The notes beneath the pieces were generated by a model that saw nothing but the letters and a program-made list of their open reading frames with translations, did no database searches and had not been told where the DNA came from. A stretch of DNA of 64,000 nucleotides from assembly GCF_026625745.1 (NCBI RefSeq), contig NZ_CP113061.1:2071501-2135500 (forward strand), in the 5' to 3' direction. The stretch's first letter is position 1; the number at the start of each line of letters is the position of its first letter. Position numbers and translations under genes: made by a program. The DNA comes from Asticcacaulis sp. SL142. GTDB taxonomy: Bacteria; Pseudomonadota; Alphaproteobacteria; Caulobacterales; Caulobacteraceae. Of the stretch, positions 44,402-52,630 are shown one piece after another.

Positions 44402-45019
44402 TTAATGTACAAAGACCATAAACAGGATGAACGGGGCCAGAACCCCAAATCCGATCAATGGCCAGGTGATGGCGCGGGACTTGGCATAGACCCACAAAAG
44501 CCCGAACCCGGTCAGGCAAAAGATCACGCAAAACAGCGCGATAATATCGATGAACCACGACCAGGCCGGGCCGGAATTACGGCCCTTATGCAGGTCATTC
44601 AGAATGGCAATGACGCCGCGATCGGTTCGCTCATAGGTCATAAGGCCGGTGTCGCGCTCAATTGATACCCAGGAATCAACACCGGGCTTGGGCATGGGAA
44701 TATAGATTTCCCCCTCGCTGACTTCGGCTTCATAGCCTTCGACATCAATGCCGGAGGATTCAAGGATCATGTGCACAGCGGGCACCGGCAAATCGGCCTT
44801 GTCCTGCGCCCCGTCGAACGCAGTCAACTGATTAGGCGTCAGGGTGACTTCCTTGGTGTCGATCTTAGGCTTGGCTTCGATGTCAGTGGCGTGATTGAGC
44901 GTGTAGCCCGTCACGGAAAACAGGAACATGGCCATCAGGCAGACGGCGGAACTGATCCAGTGCCACTGACGCAACTGATTGCGCCAGAAGGACGCGCCTA
45001 AGCCAGAAAAAGACGACAT
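44402..45019 (-). CDS. PepSY-associated membrane protein
   Basis: A 205-residue inner-membrane protein with helices at about 23-42, 150-175 and 182-203 and a periplasmic PepSY-type domain in between. Histidines in RQWHW (about 20), LNHATD (about 43) and NDLHKGR (about 145) sit at helix ends where PepSY proteins are thought to bind heme. It is first in the operon, 28 bases after a Fur-like box, followed by DUF2271, ApbE and the flavodoxin-reductase. An electron carrier across the membrane, perhaps for reducing ferric siderophores, is the best inference. Confidence 0.82.
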   Translation of the reverse strand: MSSFSGLGASFWRNQLRQWHWISSAVCLMAMFLFSVTGYTLNHATDIEAKPKIDTKEVTLTPNQLTAFDGAQDKADLPVPAVHMILESSGIDVEGYEAEVSEGEIYIPMPKPGVDSWVSIERDTGLMTYERTDRGVIAILNDLHKGRNSGPAWSWFIDIIALFCVIFCLTGFGLLWVYAKSRAITWPLIGFGVLAPFILFMVFVH

Positions 45020-45046
45020 TGACGAATAGAAACCCGCAAACCCGAA

Positions 45047-45063
45047 TTGAGAATTATTCTTAA
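45047..45063. promoter_or_regulatory. Candidate Fur box upstream of the PepSY operon
   Basis: TTGAGAATTATTCTTAA is a nearly perfect 17-bp palindrome of iron-box type, 28 bases before the PepSY start. Similar sites precede fiu (17099) and tonB (18990). The assignment is by pattern. Confidence 0.62.
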
Positions 45064-45224
45064 TAACATGAGGTTTTTATGATCACAAGCATCGTTACCA
45101 GAAAATCGACACATTTTTCGCAACGCAAAACGATCTTCGCCCGATAGCCGAGCCGCCTTGACGCCGTGACATCGCACGCGCTTAAATCGTGTTAACCTTT
45201 GATTAACCTTTTCAGGAGCCCACT

Positions 45225-45551
45225 ATGCGCATAAAGGCATTTCTCATTATCGGTCTGACCTGCGCCGTGCCTTTACTTACCGCCTGCGGACACAACCCTT
45301 ACGCCTATTCCGAATCCAAGCGACAGCACTACCAGAACCTTTATCAAGGTGACGGCTATTACCGCGACGATCATCACCACAAGACTCGCGCTCATGACTG
45401 CCGTAAACATGATCACCGCCACGACCGCAAAGCCCGCCGGGTGAGCGCCCACTATCAGGGCGAAGTTTATCATGACAGTCCGCGCCCTGATTATGTCGCT
45501 GAGGCTACGCGCGCGCCCGACTGCCCGTGCCGGATGGTGTCACGGTATTGA
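45225..45551 (+). CDS. His-rich lipoprotein of unknown function
   Basis: I do not recognise the family. The 108-residue product has a lipoprotein signal (LLTACG, lipidated Cys21) and a strongly His/Asp/Arg-rich middle (about 49-72: DDHHHK, KHDHRHDRK), then DCPC near the C-terminus. This composition suggests metal binding at the cell envelope. ATG 45225 follows AGGAG. It diverges from the PepSY operon across the Fur-like box region, so a link to iron or another metal is possible but unproven. Confidence 0.72.
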   Translation: MRIKAFLIIGLTCAVPLLTACGHNPYAYSESKRQHYQNLYQGDGYYRDDHHHKTRAHDCRKHDHRHDRKARRVSAHYQGEVYHDSPRPDYVAEATRAPDCPCRMVSRY

Positions 45552-45598
45552 TCGCCTGACGGATATTGGTCTAAACAGCGGCGCAAAGGAACGCTGCC

Positions 45599-46072
45599 AT
45601 GTCCAAGACCACACCCGCCACCGCCGCCCTGACCAGGGCTGGAATTGCGTTTGAGCTATTCCCCTACGACTATGATCCGAACGCCCCGCGCGTCGGGTTA
45701 CAGGCGGCGCAAGCGCTTGGCAAAGCCCCAGAGCAGGTGTTCAAAACCCTGATGGCGGAGGTTGACGGTAAGCCGGTGTGCGTGGTGGTGCCGTCCGATT
45801 GCGAAGTCAGCATGAAGAAACTGGCAGCCACCTTTGGCGGCAAATCGGCCAACATGATGAAGCCAGCGGATGCCGAGCGCCTGACCGGTTTCAAAGTCGG
45901 CGGCATCAGCCCGTTCGGTCAGAGAAAAGCCACACCGACCGCGATCGATGAGACGGCCACCCTGTTTGATCAGGTGCTGATCAATGGCGGCCAGCGCGGG
46001 TTACTGGTAGGCTTATCGCCTGACGATGCGGTGCGGGTGACGAGCGCGAAACTGGCGGATTTAACGGCTTAA
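45599..46072 (+). CDS. ybaK: Cys-tRNA(Pro)/Cys-tRNA(Cys) deacylase YbaK
   Basis: A 157-residue YbaK/EbsC-type editing protein that hydrolyses mischarged Cys-tRNA(Pro). [23 protein letters not shown] at the N-terminus, the lysine in VFKTLMAE near residue 46, and [11 protein letters not shown] near 99 are typical. AAAGGA precedes the ATG. The stop overlaps the converging DUF2256 gene by four bases. Confidence 0.93.
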   Translation: MSKTTPATAALTRAGIAFELFPYDYDPNAPRVGLQAAQALGKAPEQVFKTLMAEVDGKPVCVVVPSDCEVSMKKLAATFGGKSANMMKPADAERLTGFKVGGISPFGQRKATPTAIDETATLFDQVLINGGQRGLLVGLSPDDAVRVTSAKLADLTA

Positions 46073-46209
46073 CCCTTTCGGCACCGATCTGAGCAATATT
46101 TGACCTCATCCCAGACCTTTGCCCACTTTTTACGCCAGTTAAACGGACGGCCACAGGTCACGCACACCTTAGACGGCAAGGTCGATTTAGTATAGCGAGT
46201 GGGCTTCAT
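46069..46209 (-). CDS. DUF2256 small zinc-ribbon-like protein (46 aa)
   Basis: A 46-residue gene that is easily missed. It reads [15 protein letters not shown] and [14 protein letters not shown]: two C-x2-C/C-x3-C pairs, the pattern of the DUF2256 family, probably binding zinc or another metal. Its ATG overlaps the photolyase stop (ATGA), so it is the last gene of that operon. DUF2256 genes are often beside such photolyases; their role is not known. Confidence 0.9.
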   Translation of the reverse strand: MKPTRYTKSTLPSKVCVTCGRPFNWRKKWAKVWDEVKYCSDRCRKG

Positions 46210-47744
46210 AACGCCCCCTCATGCATCAGGTGCCTGACCTGATCGGCGCGGGCGCGGTAAGCGGCCTGCTTTGCCTCCCCCATCCGGTCCCAGGTCGCAT
46301 AGGCATAGTTCAGTCGATGGTGGCCGTTAAAGCGATCACGGTGGCGGCTCATGAAATCCCAATAGAGACTGTTAAACGGGCAGGCCCTATCTCCGGTCGC
46401 ATCCTTGACATCATAGTGACAGCTTTGGCAGAAATTACTCATTTTCGAGATGTAGTTGCCGCCCGCCGCATAGGGCTTTGAGGCCATAATCCCGCCGTCA
46501 GCGTGCAGCGCCATGCCGAGCGTATTGGGCAATTCCACCCATTCGTAGGCATCAGCATAGACCGCCAGATACCATTCATGAACCTGACGCGGTTCAAGCC
46601 CGGCCAGCAGGGCAAAATTACCAGTGATCATCAGCCGCTGGATATGGTGGGAATAGGCGTGATCCAGCGTATGGGTAACGGCCTGTTTGACGCAGTGCAT
46701 TTTGGTGTCTGCATCCCAGTAAAACCACGGCAGGTCTTCGCGGGCACCCAGCTCATTCATGTCGGCATAATCCGGCATGTGCCGCCAGTAAATGCCGCGC
46801 ACATATTCGCGCCAGCCTAAAACCTGACGGATAAACCCCTCAGCGGCATTAAGCGGTGCCACGCCATCGCGATATGCGGCTTCGGCCTTTTGGCAGACCT
46901 CTAGCGGATAGAGGAATCCGATATTGATATAGGCCGCCATCAGCGAGTGATAGAGATAGGGCTCATCCGTCACCATCGCGTCCTGATAGGTGCCAAATGA
47001 TGGCAGGCAATGGGTTATGAAATGATCCAGTTCTTTCAGAGCCTGCGTACGGGTGACCGCGAAATGAAATGGCTCCAGCCTGCCGATATTATCCGGGAAG
47101 CGATCCCGCACCAGATCGAGCACCTCGCGCGTAATGGCGTCTTTTTTAAAACTGAGCCGCTTCGGTGCGGTCAGGCCTTTGACCGGCGGCTGGCGGTTAT
47201 CTTTGTCGAAGTTCCACTGGCCGCCGCAGGGTTTGCCGTGCGCATCCATCAACAGATTATAGCGCGCCCGCATGTGGCGATAAAAAAACTCCATCCGAAG
47301 TTCTTTTTTGCCATCGGCCCAGGCCGCAAATTCATCGTGCGAACACAAAAACCGCGTGTCTGGCAAGACCGTCATCGGTACGCTTAGGTGCGCCTGCAAA
47401 GCCTCAAATGCCTCTTTCAGCCGCCATTCCCCGGCCTCTGTCACCATGACTTCGGACGGGTTCAGTTCTTTCACCGCCCGCTCTATCTCACCGGTCAGGC
47501 TATGGGTATTTTCAGGGTCATCCAGTTTGACATATCGTACCGTGTATCCCGCCTGCGTCAAAGCCTGCCGATAGTGACGCATGGCCGCAAAGACAAAGGC
47601 GATCTTTTTGACATGGTGCTTAACATAGCCGGCTTCATCACCGACCTCAGCCATCAAGATCACATCATTGGCCCGGTCGGCGGTGCGAATAATCTCAAGC
47701 CGCGTCGATAACTGATCGCCCAGAACAACTCTTAAGGTCGTCAT
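46206..47744 (-). CDS. Iron-sulfur bacterial cryptochrome/photolyase (PhrB-like)
   Basis: A 512-residue member of the FeS-BCP group, whose known members repair (6-4) photoproducts or act as light sensors. The N-terminal antenna-like domain begins [10 protein letters not shown]. The C-terminal FAD domain has the four cluster cysteines: one in [19 protein letters not shown] near residue 365, and three in [21 protein letters not shown] near 452-472 (spaced C-x2-C, then C). DNA repair activity is likely. It is in an operon with an SDR gene (four-base overlap upstream) and DUF2256 (overlap downstream). Confidence 0.93.
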   Translation of the reverse strand: MTTLRVVLGDQLSTRLEIIRTADRANDVILMAEVGDEAGYVKHHVKKIAFVFAAMRHYRQALTQAGYTVRYVKLDDPENTHSLTGEIERAVKELNPSEVMVTEAGEWRLKEAFEALQAHLSVPMTVLPDTRFLCSHDEFAAWADGKKELRMEFFYRHMRARYNLLMDAHGKPCGGQWNFDKDNRQPPVKGLTAPKRLSFKKDAITREVLDLVRDRFPDNIGRLEPFHFAVTRTQALKELDHFITHCLPSFGTYQDAMVTDEPYLYHSLMAAYINIGFLYPLEVCQKAEAAYRDGVAPLNAAEGFIRQVLGWREYVRGIYWRHMPDYADMNELGAREDLPWFYWDADTKMHCVKQAVTHTLDHAYSHHIQRLMITGNFALLAGLEPRQVHEWYLAVYADAYEWVELPNTLGMALHADGGIMASKPYAAGGNYISKMSNFCQSCHYDVKDATGDRACPFNSLYWDFMSRHRDRFNGHHRLNYAYATWDRMGEAKQAAYRARADQVRHLMHEGAL

Positions 47745-48445
47745 ATTTTAGTGCGCGGCCGGATGCCGCCTAAGCCGCCGTCGACGCCCAGCACCTGACC
47801 GGTGATCCAGTCATTGGCCGGATCAAGCAGGAACACAATCGCGCGGGCGATATCATCGGGTTCACCCAACCGCCCCAAAGCGTGCATGGACTCCGAGACT
47901 TTGCGCGACATATCATTGGCGGTTAGCGCTTTCGTCATCCGCGTCTGCACCAGACCGGGGGCCACGGCATTGAAGCGCAGATTTTGACCGGCATAGGTCG
48001 CCGCCGCCGAGCGTATCAAGCCCTCAACGCCCGCCTTGGCCGCCGCAACAGCTTCGTGGTTGGCCAGGCCTTCGTGAGCGGCGGCTGAGGATATCAGCAC
48101 CACCGATCCGCCCGCCGTCATATGCTTGGCCGCCGCGCGTACCACGGCAAAGGCGGTGGTCAAAGACGCATCCATCACGGCTCTATATTGTTCTGCGCTG
48201 GTCATATGGGCAGGTTTTAACCACAGCGATCCGGCGCAATTGACCACGCCGTCGATGGATCCGTGCGTTTCAGTCGCTTTTGAAAACGCCTGCTCAACCG
48301 CCGTAAAGTCGGTGGCGTCGAGCGTAATGTCACCGGATTGAGGCTGGCGGGCCGTGGAGGTGACGTCATGCCCGTGCGCCGTCAACAGATCTTTGGTCGC
48401 CCGGCCTATATCGCTTGAACCGGCAATAACAAGAAAATGCGCCAT
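47741..48445 (-). CDS. Short-chain dehydrogenase-like protein lacking the catalytic tyrosine
   Basis: A 234-residue protein of the SDR fold with an altered nucleotide motif (AGSSDIGRA), VNCAG near residue 69 and a Ser region ISSAAAHEG near 118. In the YxxxK active site the tyrosine is Val (HEAVAAAKAG), while the lysine is kept. Normal dehydrogenase chemistry is therefore doubtful. It overlaps the photolyase gene by four bases and begins the operon. ATG 48445 is chosen over a GTG one codon upstream. A structural, DNA-damage-related or cofactor role is possible, none of it shown. Confidence 0.85.
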   Translation of the reverse strand: MAHFLVIAGSSDIGRATKDLLTAHGHDVTSTARQPQSGDITLDATDFTAVEQAFSKATETHGSIDGVVNCAGSLWLKPAHMTSAEQYRAVMDASLTTAFAVVRAAAKHMTAGGSVVLISSAAAHEGLANHEAVAAAKAGVEGLIRSAAATYAGQNLRFNAVAPGLVQTRMTKALTANDMSRKVSESMHALGRLGEPDDIARAIVFLLDPANDWITGQVLGVDGGLGGIRPRTKI

Positions 48446-48500
48446 CACACCACCCTTATCTAATATGGCTTAGATACGATGGCCCGCCGCAAATGGATTG

Positions 48501-48989
48501 TTATTTGCCCTTGGTGCCAAGCCGTTTGGCATTGGCGGTAGCGCGGCGATGGATAGGCTTCAGGCCCCGGTTCACAAGCGTCGCCGTCGTGTGGCTCAGG
48601 TGAGACGCACTGACCGCACTATCGGTCAGGGTCTGCATCAGCTTGGCCTGACGGGTCATCATCTGCTCAGGCGTCTGACTGAACGCCAGCGACATAAAAT
48701 CGCTGGTGCCCGTCATCATGTGTTTAAAGGTCTCAGTGCCAATCTGCTGGTTCAGCCCCATCATATAGCGGGTCATGGCAAACATCGATTCATGCGCCGC
48801 CTCAACCTTTTCCTGCGACATCAGATTAAACTCGGCCTGATCCGCCGCACTGGGGATCGGATCAGAGTTCATCATCTGAGTGGTACGATGATTGATGACA
48901 TGGGCAGACGCCATCATCATCTCGGTGGTCTTAAAGGCCAGATCGGTCCACACAGTGAACGGGTTAGCCGGGGCACGGAAAGGCTTCAT
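48501..48989 (-). CDS. Phasin-like helical protein
   Basis: A 162-residue, Met- and Ala-rich helical protein (FNLMSQEKVEAAHESM, FKHMMTGTSDFMSLAF) that resembles phasin family members, which coat polyhydroxyalkanoate granules. No polymer synthase is nearby, so the link is by composition and pattern only. It ends in a basic tail (RRATANAKRLGTKGK). Confidence 0.6.
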   Translation of the reverse strand: MKPFRAPANPFTVWTDLAFKTTEMMMASAHVINHRTTQMMNSDPIPSAADQAEFNLMSQEKVEAAHESMFAMTRYMMGLNQQIGTETFKHMMTGTSDFMSLAFSQTPEQMMTRQAKLMQTLTDSAVSASHLSHTTATLVNRGLKPIHRRATANAKRLGTKGK

Positions 48990-49021
48990 TTGTTTTTTTA
49001 TCTTTCAACTCACATGCCGGA

Positions 49022-49645
49022 TCAGACCTGCGGAACTAACATACCACGCCCAACCGCCGGACGCGCAGCTATTTTATCAATGTAAGCCTGAACATAGTTA
49101 AAACCGTCTAAAAGCGCTTCGGCCTTATAGCCGGTGGTCAAACCCGCCAGCCACGGAAAGATGGCCATATCGGCGATCGAATAGTCATCGCCGCCAACGT
49201 AAGCGGCCTCGGACAGACGCTTATCGAGCACCCCCAGCAGGCGGCGCACCTCACCGGTATAGCGCTCAACCGCATAGGGGATTGTCTCCGGCGCATAGAC
49301 GGTGAAATGGCCGAACTGCCCGAACATCGGCCCCATGCCGCCCACCTGCCAGTTGAGCCATTCCAGCACTTTGTAGCGGGCAGCACCTGACGCGGGCAGG
49401 AACTTGCCGGTCTTTTCCGCCAGATAGATCAGGATCGCGCCCGATTCGAAGACACTCAGGCCGCCCGCATCTTCATCAACAATGGCTGGGATTTTATTGT
49501 TGGGGGAGATGTTGAGAAAGTCCGGCGCGAACTGTTCATTCTTGGAGATATCGATCGGAAACACCGTGTACGGCAGGCCAAATTCTTCGAGCGCAATGGA
49601 AATCTTGCGGCCATTAGGCGTGCGCCAGGTATAAAGATTGATCAT
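49022..49645 (-). CDS. Glutathione S-transferase family protein (YfcG/YghU-like)
   Basis: A 207-residue GST with a thioredoxin-fold N-domain (YTWRTPNGRKISIALEE, NNKIPAIVDED, VFESGAILIYLAE) and an all-helical C-domain (about 90-205). The N-terminal TPNGRK and the ESGAI glutathione-binding motif put it near YfcG/YghU, which are disulfide-bond reductases using glutathione. The start is the ATG at 49645. Confidence 0.9.
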   Translation of the reverse strand: MINLYTWRTPNGRKISIALEEFGLPYTVFPIDISKNEQFAPDFLNISPNNKIPAIVDEDAGGLSVFESGAILIYLAEKTGKFLPASGAARYKVLEWLNWQVGGMGPMFGQFGHFTVYAPETIPYAVERYTGEVRRLLGVLDKRLSEAAYVGGDDYSIADMAIFPWLAGLTTGYKAEALLDGFNYVQAYIDKIAARPAVGRGMLVPQV

Positions 49646-49728
49646 TGCGTGGGCTCCGGTCTAAGCAAAACCAGAAGATGGGACGCCCGCGCAGAAACGG
49701 CAAGAACTACCGCTACACTTCGCTGTGA

Positions 49729-50356
49729 CTACAGCCAGATGGCCTTGGTTTTATTCAGCCAACTCTGGCGCTGGTCAAGGCCGTGGCGGGCGGGGCCGTT
49801 GATCAGGCGAGTGACCTCAGAGATATCATCGGCGTCCGCCGCTACGTTGATATTGCGCGTCAGCCAGAACCGCGCCGCCGCCTGGGCGGCCGGGCCGGCC
49901 TGTCCCAAAAGTTCGGGGTGGGCGATGACCGGCAGGCCGGAATAGGCTTCGACCTCGCGGTAATTATTCTTACCCGTAATCATCATGAAACCGCGCCCGC
50001 GATAGCGATAACCGTCGCCGGAGGCTTCGTTGCCGTTGCCGAGCCGGTTGGCATAGATGCAGTTACCGATAGCGACCGGCCCTTTGGCGATCAGGGCCTG
50101 CGCCGTGGGCCAGACCTTTGACATTGCTGAAGGTCTTATCGAGATAGGCGGCATTTTTATAGTTGGTGCTTTCGACCAGCGCCGAAAACCCTGCACTTTC
50201 ATGGGCGATCTGGGCCATGAAATGCACCAGCCGTTGGGCGGTGTCGATCTCGGCATCGGCCAGCACGTCATTGATGGCTTCGGCATAGCTCAAAGCCCGG
50301 TCAGGCCGGATTTTCGGCACCATGGCGATCAAATGCGCCTGAACAACATCCACCAT
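49729..50356 (-). pseudogene. GH19 chitinase/lysozyme-like gene broken by a frameshift
   Basis: Two minus-strand reading frames give halves of one protein. From ATG 50356 the first half (VDVVQAHLIAM, ALVESTNYKNAAYLDKTF) runs to about 50110, then stops soon after. The second frame continues the family (CIYANRLGNGNEASGDGYRY, YRGRGFMMITGKNNYR) to 49729. The join needs a single-base shift near 50100-50125. Catalytic Glu in HESAGF and the NGNEASGDGYRYRGRG block are those of GH19-type endolysins. Either a true pseudogene or a sequencing error. It follows the membrane protein gene by ten bases. Confidence 0.85.
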
Positions 50357-50366
50357 GCTTGCGCCC

Positions 50367-51803
50367 CTAACTCTCTTCTCTGGGCCGCTCATGGGGATCG
50401 ATTGCCGCCAGAGCTTCCTGATCCTCTACCTTTGAGACTAGGCGCGCGGTAATCAGCGGGGATTGGGCTGAGGATACATAGCCGCCGGAATAGTTGGCCA
50501 CAGCGGCAGGCGGCGGTGAGGTAGGCGGGGTTTCACCAATAATATTCCACAGATTGGGAGAGCCGGTTGAGGTCGCGTCCTTGGGCTTTTGGGTCGAGCG
50601 GATGACCATCAGGCGGTTTAAGATATCAAACCAGAACGGCGCGCCCAAGGTGATGGCAAAGGCCGTCATCAGCCAGCCCAGCATAATGGTCAAAAGCCCG
50701 ATGGTATTGCGCAGGAAATTACCGCCGAACACCAGCGCGTCTTCGGCGTCCATACGCACGTCCAGCAGTTTGACCAGATAATCCAGTTGGGTGTCAAACC
50801 AGCCGCGCACACCGGTCGGATTGGCGGGCGTCTCAGAAGGGGCGTTTGGATCTTCCGGAACGGCAATGTTGAAAAAGCGCTCCATCGACTCCAGCGTGTT
50901 GTCGTTCCAGCCCAACGGCAGGCCGAGCGTATCAATATAGTCTTTTTCGGTTTCAAGATTTTGCCAGGTCTTGGCCATGTCGGCATTGGGGGCCGGTTCC
51001 GCCAGAACCGCCGGCGGGGCGACCATGGCCGGAGCCGCCGCGGTTGAAACATCGGCAGCGACTTCGGACGACGGCAGCGCGTCAATCGTGATCGGCCGAG
51101 GTTCGGTTTGGACCCGGCTATGTTCGATATAGGCTTCGGCCTTGGCTACCGCCACCTTACGCAGGGTCGGGTCGCGGTACAGACTGTCGGCGATAACAAA
51201 GGTGTTAATATTCAGGATGACTGAGGCGGCCAGCCCCGACCAGAACACGATCTTATGGGTATCGCGCCGGTACCAGCCCGACACCCGCACCATCGACGCA
51301 TCGTACCAGTTTTCGATCTGTTTCTGAGCCTGAACATAGTCACCGCCACTGGAGCACAGGGCAAATTGCACGACTTTTTTCAGACGCTGATCTTCTAAGC
51401 GTTCTGAGGCCTCCAGCAGATTGTTGATATCGCGGCCCTCAATCGTCGAATAGCCGCCCTTATCAGCGACAATATCAAGCAGGGCGGCGGCAAAGCTGTT
51501 CGATGAGATATAGGACGGCAGGTTGCGTCCGGCGCGGAATTTGCGCTTATCCGGCGTGGAATAGTCGCCTTGGTACAGTGACTGGATCAGGGGGTGGGTA
51601 TAAAAGTCCTTGACCAGCGCATATTTCTCAGCCCCGCGTCCGTGATGGCGGCCCAGCATTTCGGTGATGCCGCGTTCCAGCATCCGGCCACGGCTTTTGA
51701 CAAAGCCTTCCAGCGATTCCCGCGCAATAGTCGTGATCACGCTGATCAGCAGGTACACAAAGACCAGCCCAGCCGCCACCTCTATGGAATCGGGAAACAC
51801 CAT
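50367..51803 (-). CDS. Membrane protein of unknown function (478 aa)
   Basis: I do not recognise the family. Membrane helices are likely at about 8-28, 196-216 and 362-395. Between them are a soluble domain (30-190) and a Pro/Ala-rich stretch (about 240-280). The C-terminal tail from about 410 is Pro/Ser-rich. There is no signal-type domain or enzyme motif. It starts at ATG 51803 and precedes the GH19-like gene, so the two may form an operon of envelope function. Confidence 0.72.
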   Translation of the reverse strand: MVFPDSIEVAAGLVFVYLLISVITTIARESLEGFVKSRGRMLERGITEMLGRHHGRGAEKYALVKDFYTHPLIQSLYQGDYSTPDKRKFRAGRNLPSYISSNSFAAALLDIVADKGGYSTIEGRDINNLLEASERLEDQRLKKVVQFALCSSGGDYVQAQKQIENWYDASMVRVSGWYRRDTHKIVFWSGLAASVILNINTFVIADSLYRDPTLRKVAVAKAEAYIEHSRVQTEPRPITIDALPSSEVAADVSTAAAPAMVAPPAVLAEPAPNADMAKTWQNLETEKDYIDTLGLPLGWNDNTLESMERFFNIAVPEDPNAPSETPANPTGVRGWFDTQLDYLVKLLDVRMDAEDALVFGGNFLRNTIGLLTIMLGWLMTAFAITLGAPFWFDILNRLMVIRSTQKPKDATSTGSPNLWNIIGETPPTSPPPAAVANYSGGYVSSAQSPLITARLVSKVEDQEALAAIDPHERPREES

Positions 51804-51912
51804 TTCACCCCCAGCCGTTCAGGCCGCCTTAACGCTTCCGCCGGAAACTTCAACCCACGCCACCCTACTAAGGCTGAGTATTAACCAAAATTAACCACAG
51901 TTCAATGACGAG

Positions 51913-51945
51913 ACAGCCCTGCGCAGATAATCCGCGCAGGGCTGT
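51913..51945 (-). terminator. Hairpin terminator after DUF1993
   Basis: A perfect 12-bp stem (51913-51924/51934-51945) with a 9-nt loop, lying 26 bases after the DUF1993 stop. There is no good U-tract, so it may only stabilise the 3' end. Confidence 0.68.
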
Positions 51946-51970
51946 GGCAATTTGGATGATATCTGTTGTC

Positions 51971-52507
51971 TTATCTTGGGCCGAGGTAATCCAGCTTACC
52001 GATCTTGACGCCCTTATGGCGGATGATGCCGTAGGCGGTCGTGACGTGGAAAAACAGGTTCGGCAGCACAAAGCCGGTCAGATAGTCATAGCCTTTGAAA
52101 TGGATGTCACCGCTGCGGACTTTCAATGTGACATCGCGGGTTTCAGCCCCGTCAAACAGGTCACGATCAACGGAATTAATAAACTCGATCGTCTTATCGA
52201 TACGCTGATGCAGTTCATCAAAGGTGGTTTCGATATCGGCAAAAGACGGGTTTTCGACGCCCGCCAGACGCGCCACGGCCCCCTTAGCGGTATCGGTCGC
52301 CAGTTGCACCTGATTGACCAGAGCCAACATATCCTCGATCAGCCGCGCCCCCAGCATGTCTTCGGGCTTTAAGCCATTATCCTCGACATGGGCTTCGGCT
52401 TTGTCGAGCAGATGCGACAGGTTTTTGAGCGCCCGCACCAGAACGGGGACGGTCATGGAATACATATCCACGGATACGGCGGTTTTTTCGGGAGCAAGCA
52501 GAGACAT
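51971..52507 (-). CDS. DUF1993 domain protein
   Basis: A 178-residue cytoplasmic protein matching DUF1993: helical throughout with MYSMTVPVLVRALKNLSHLLDKAE near residues 15-38 and the C-terminal LPNLFFHVTTAYGIIRHKG block, where the His residues resemble metal-site residues of the DinB-like fold. Function unknown. A copy of the dispersed palindromic repeat lies 18 bases upstream of its ATG, next to the ribosome site (AGGA). Confidence 0.85.
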   Translation of the reverse strand: MSLLAPEKTAVSVDMYSMTVPVLVRALKNLSHLLDKAEAHVEDNGLKPEDMLGARLIEDMLALVNQVQLATDTAKGAVARLAGVENPSFADIETTFDELHQRIDKTIEFINSVDRDLFDGAETRDVTLKVRSGDIHFKGYDYLTGFVLPNLFFHVTTAYGIIRHKGVKIGKLDYLGPR

Positions 52508-52524
52508 GGGCTAATCCTCAAGAG

Positions 52525-52569
52525 CGCATTCCGAAAAGTGTGCAGCGGTTTTCGGATTCAAATGCGCGT
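52525..52569 (+). repeat. Dispersed palindromic repeat, copy 3
   Basis: A 45-bp imperfect palindrome (GCGCATTCCGAAAAGTGTGC on the left, ending TTCGGATTCAAATGCGCG). It differs at one base from the inverted copy inside metE. It is just upstream of the DUF1993 start. Confidence 0.9.
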
Positions 52570-52630
52570 TAAAACAATGAACAATCTGATGCTCATGAGG
52601 TGCGCCCTAACCGTGCCGTTTTCAAGGCCT

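Noticed and set aside
50160-50220. Possible further copy of the palindromic repeat (GCCGAAAACCCTGCAC)
   Set aside because: Only a short match to the repeat core is present, and it lies in a region that codes conserved residues of the lysozyme-like protein.
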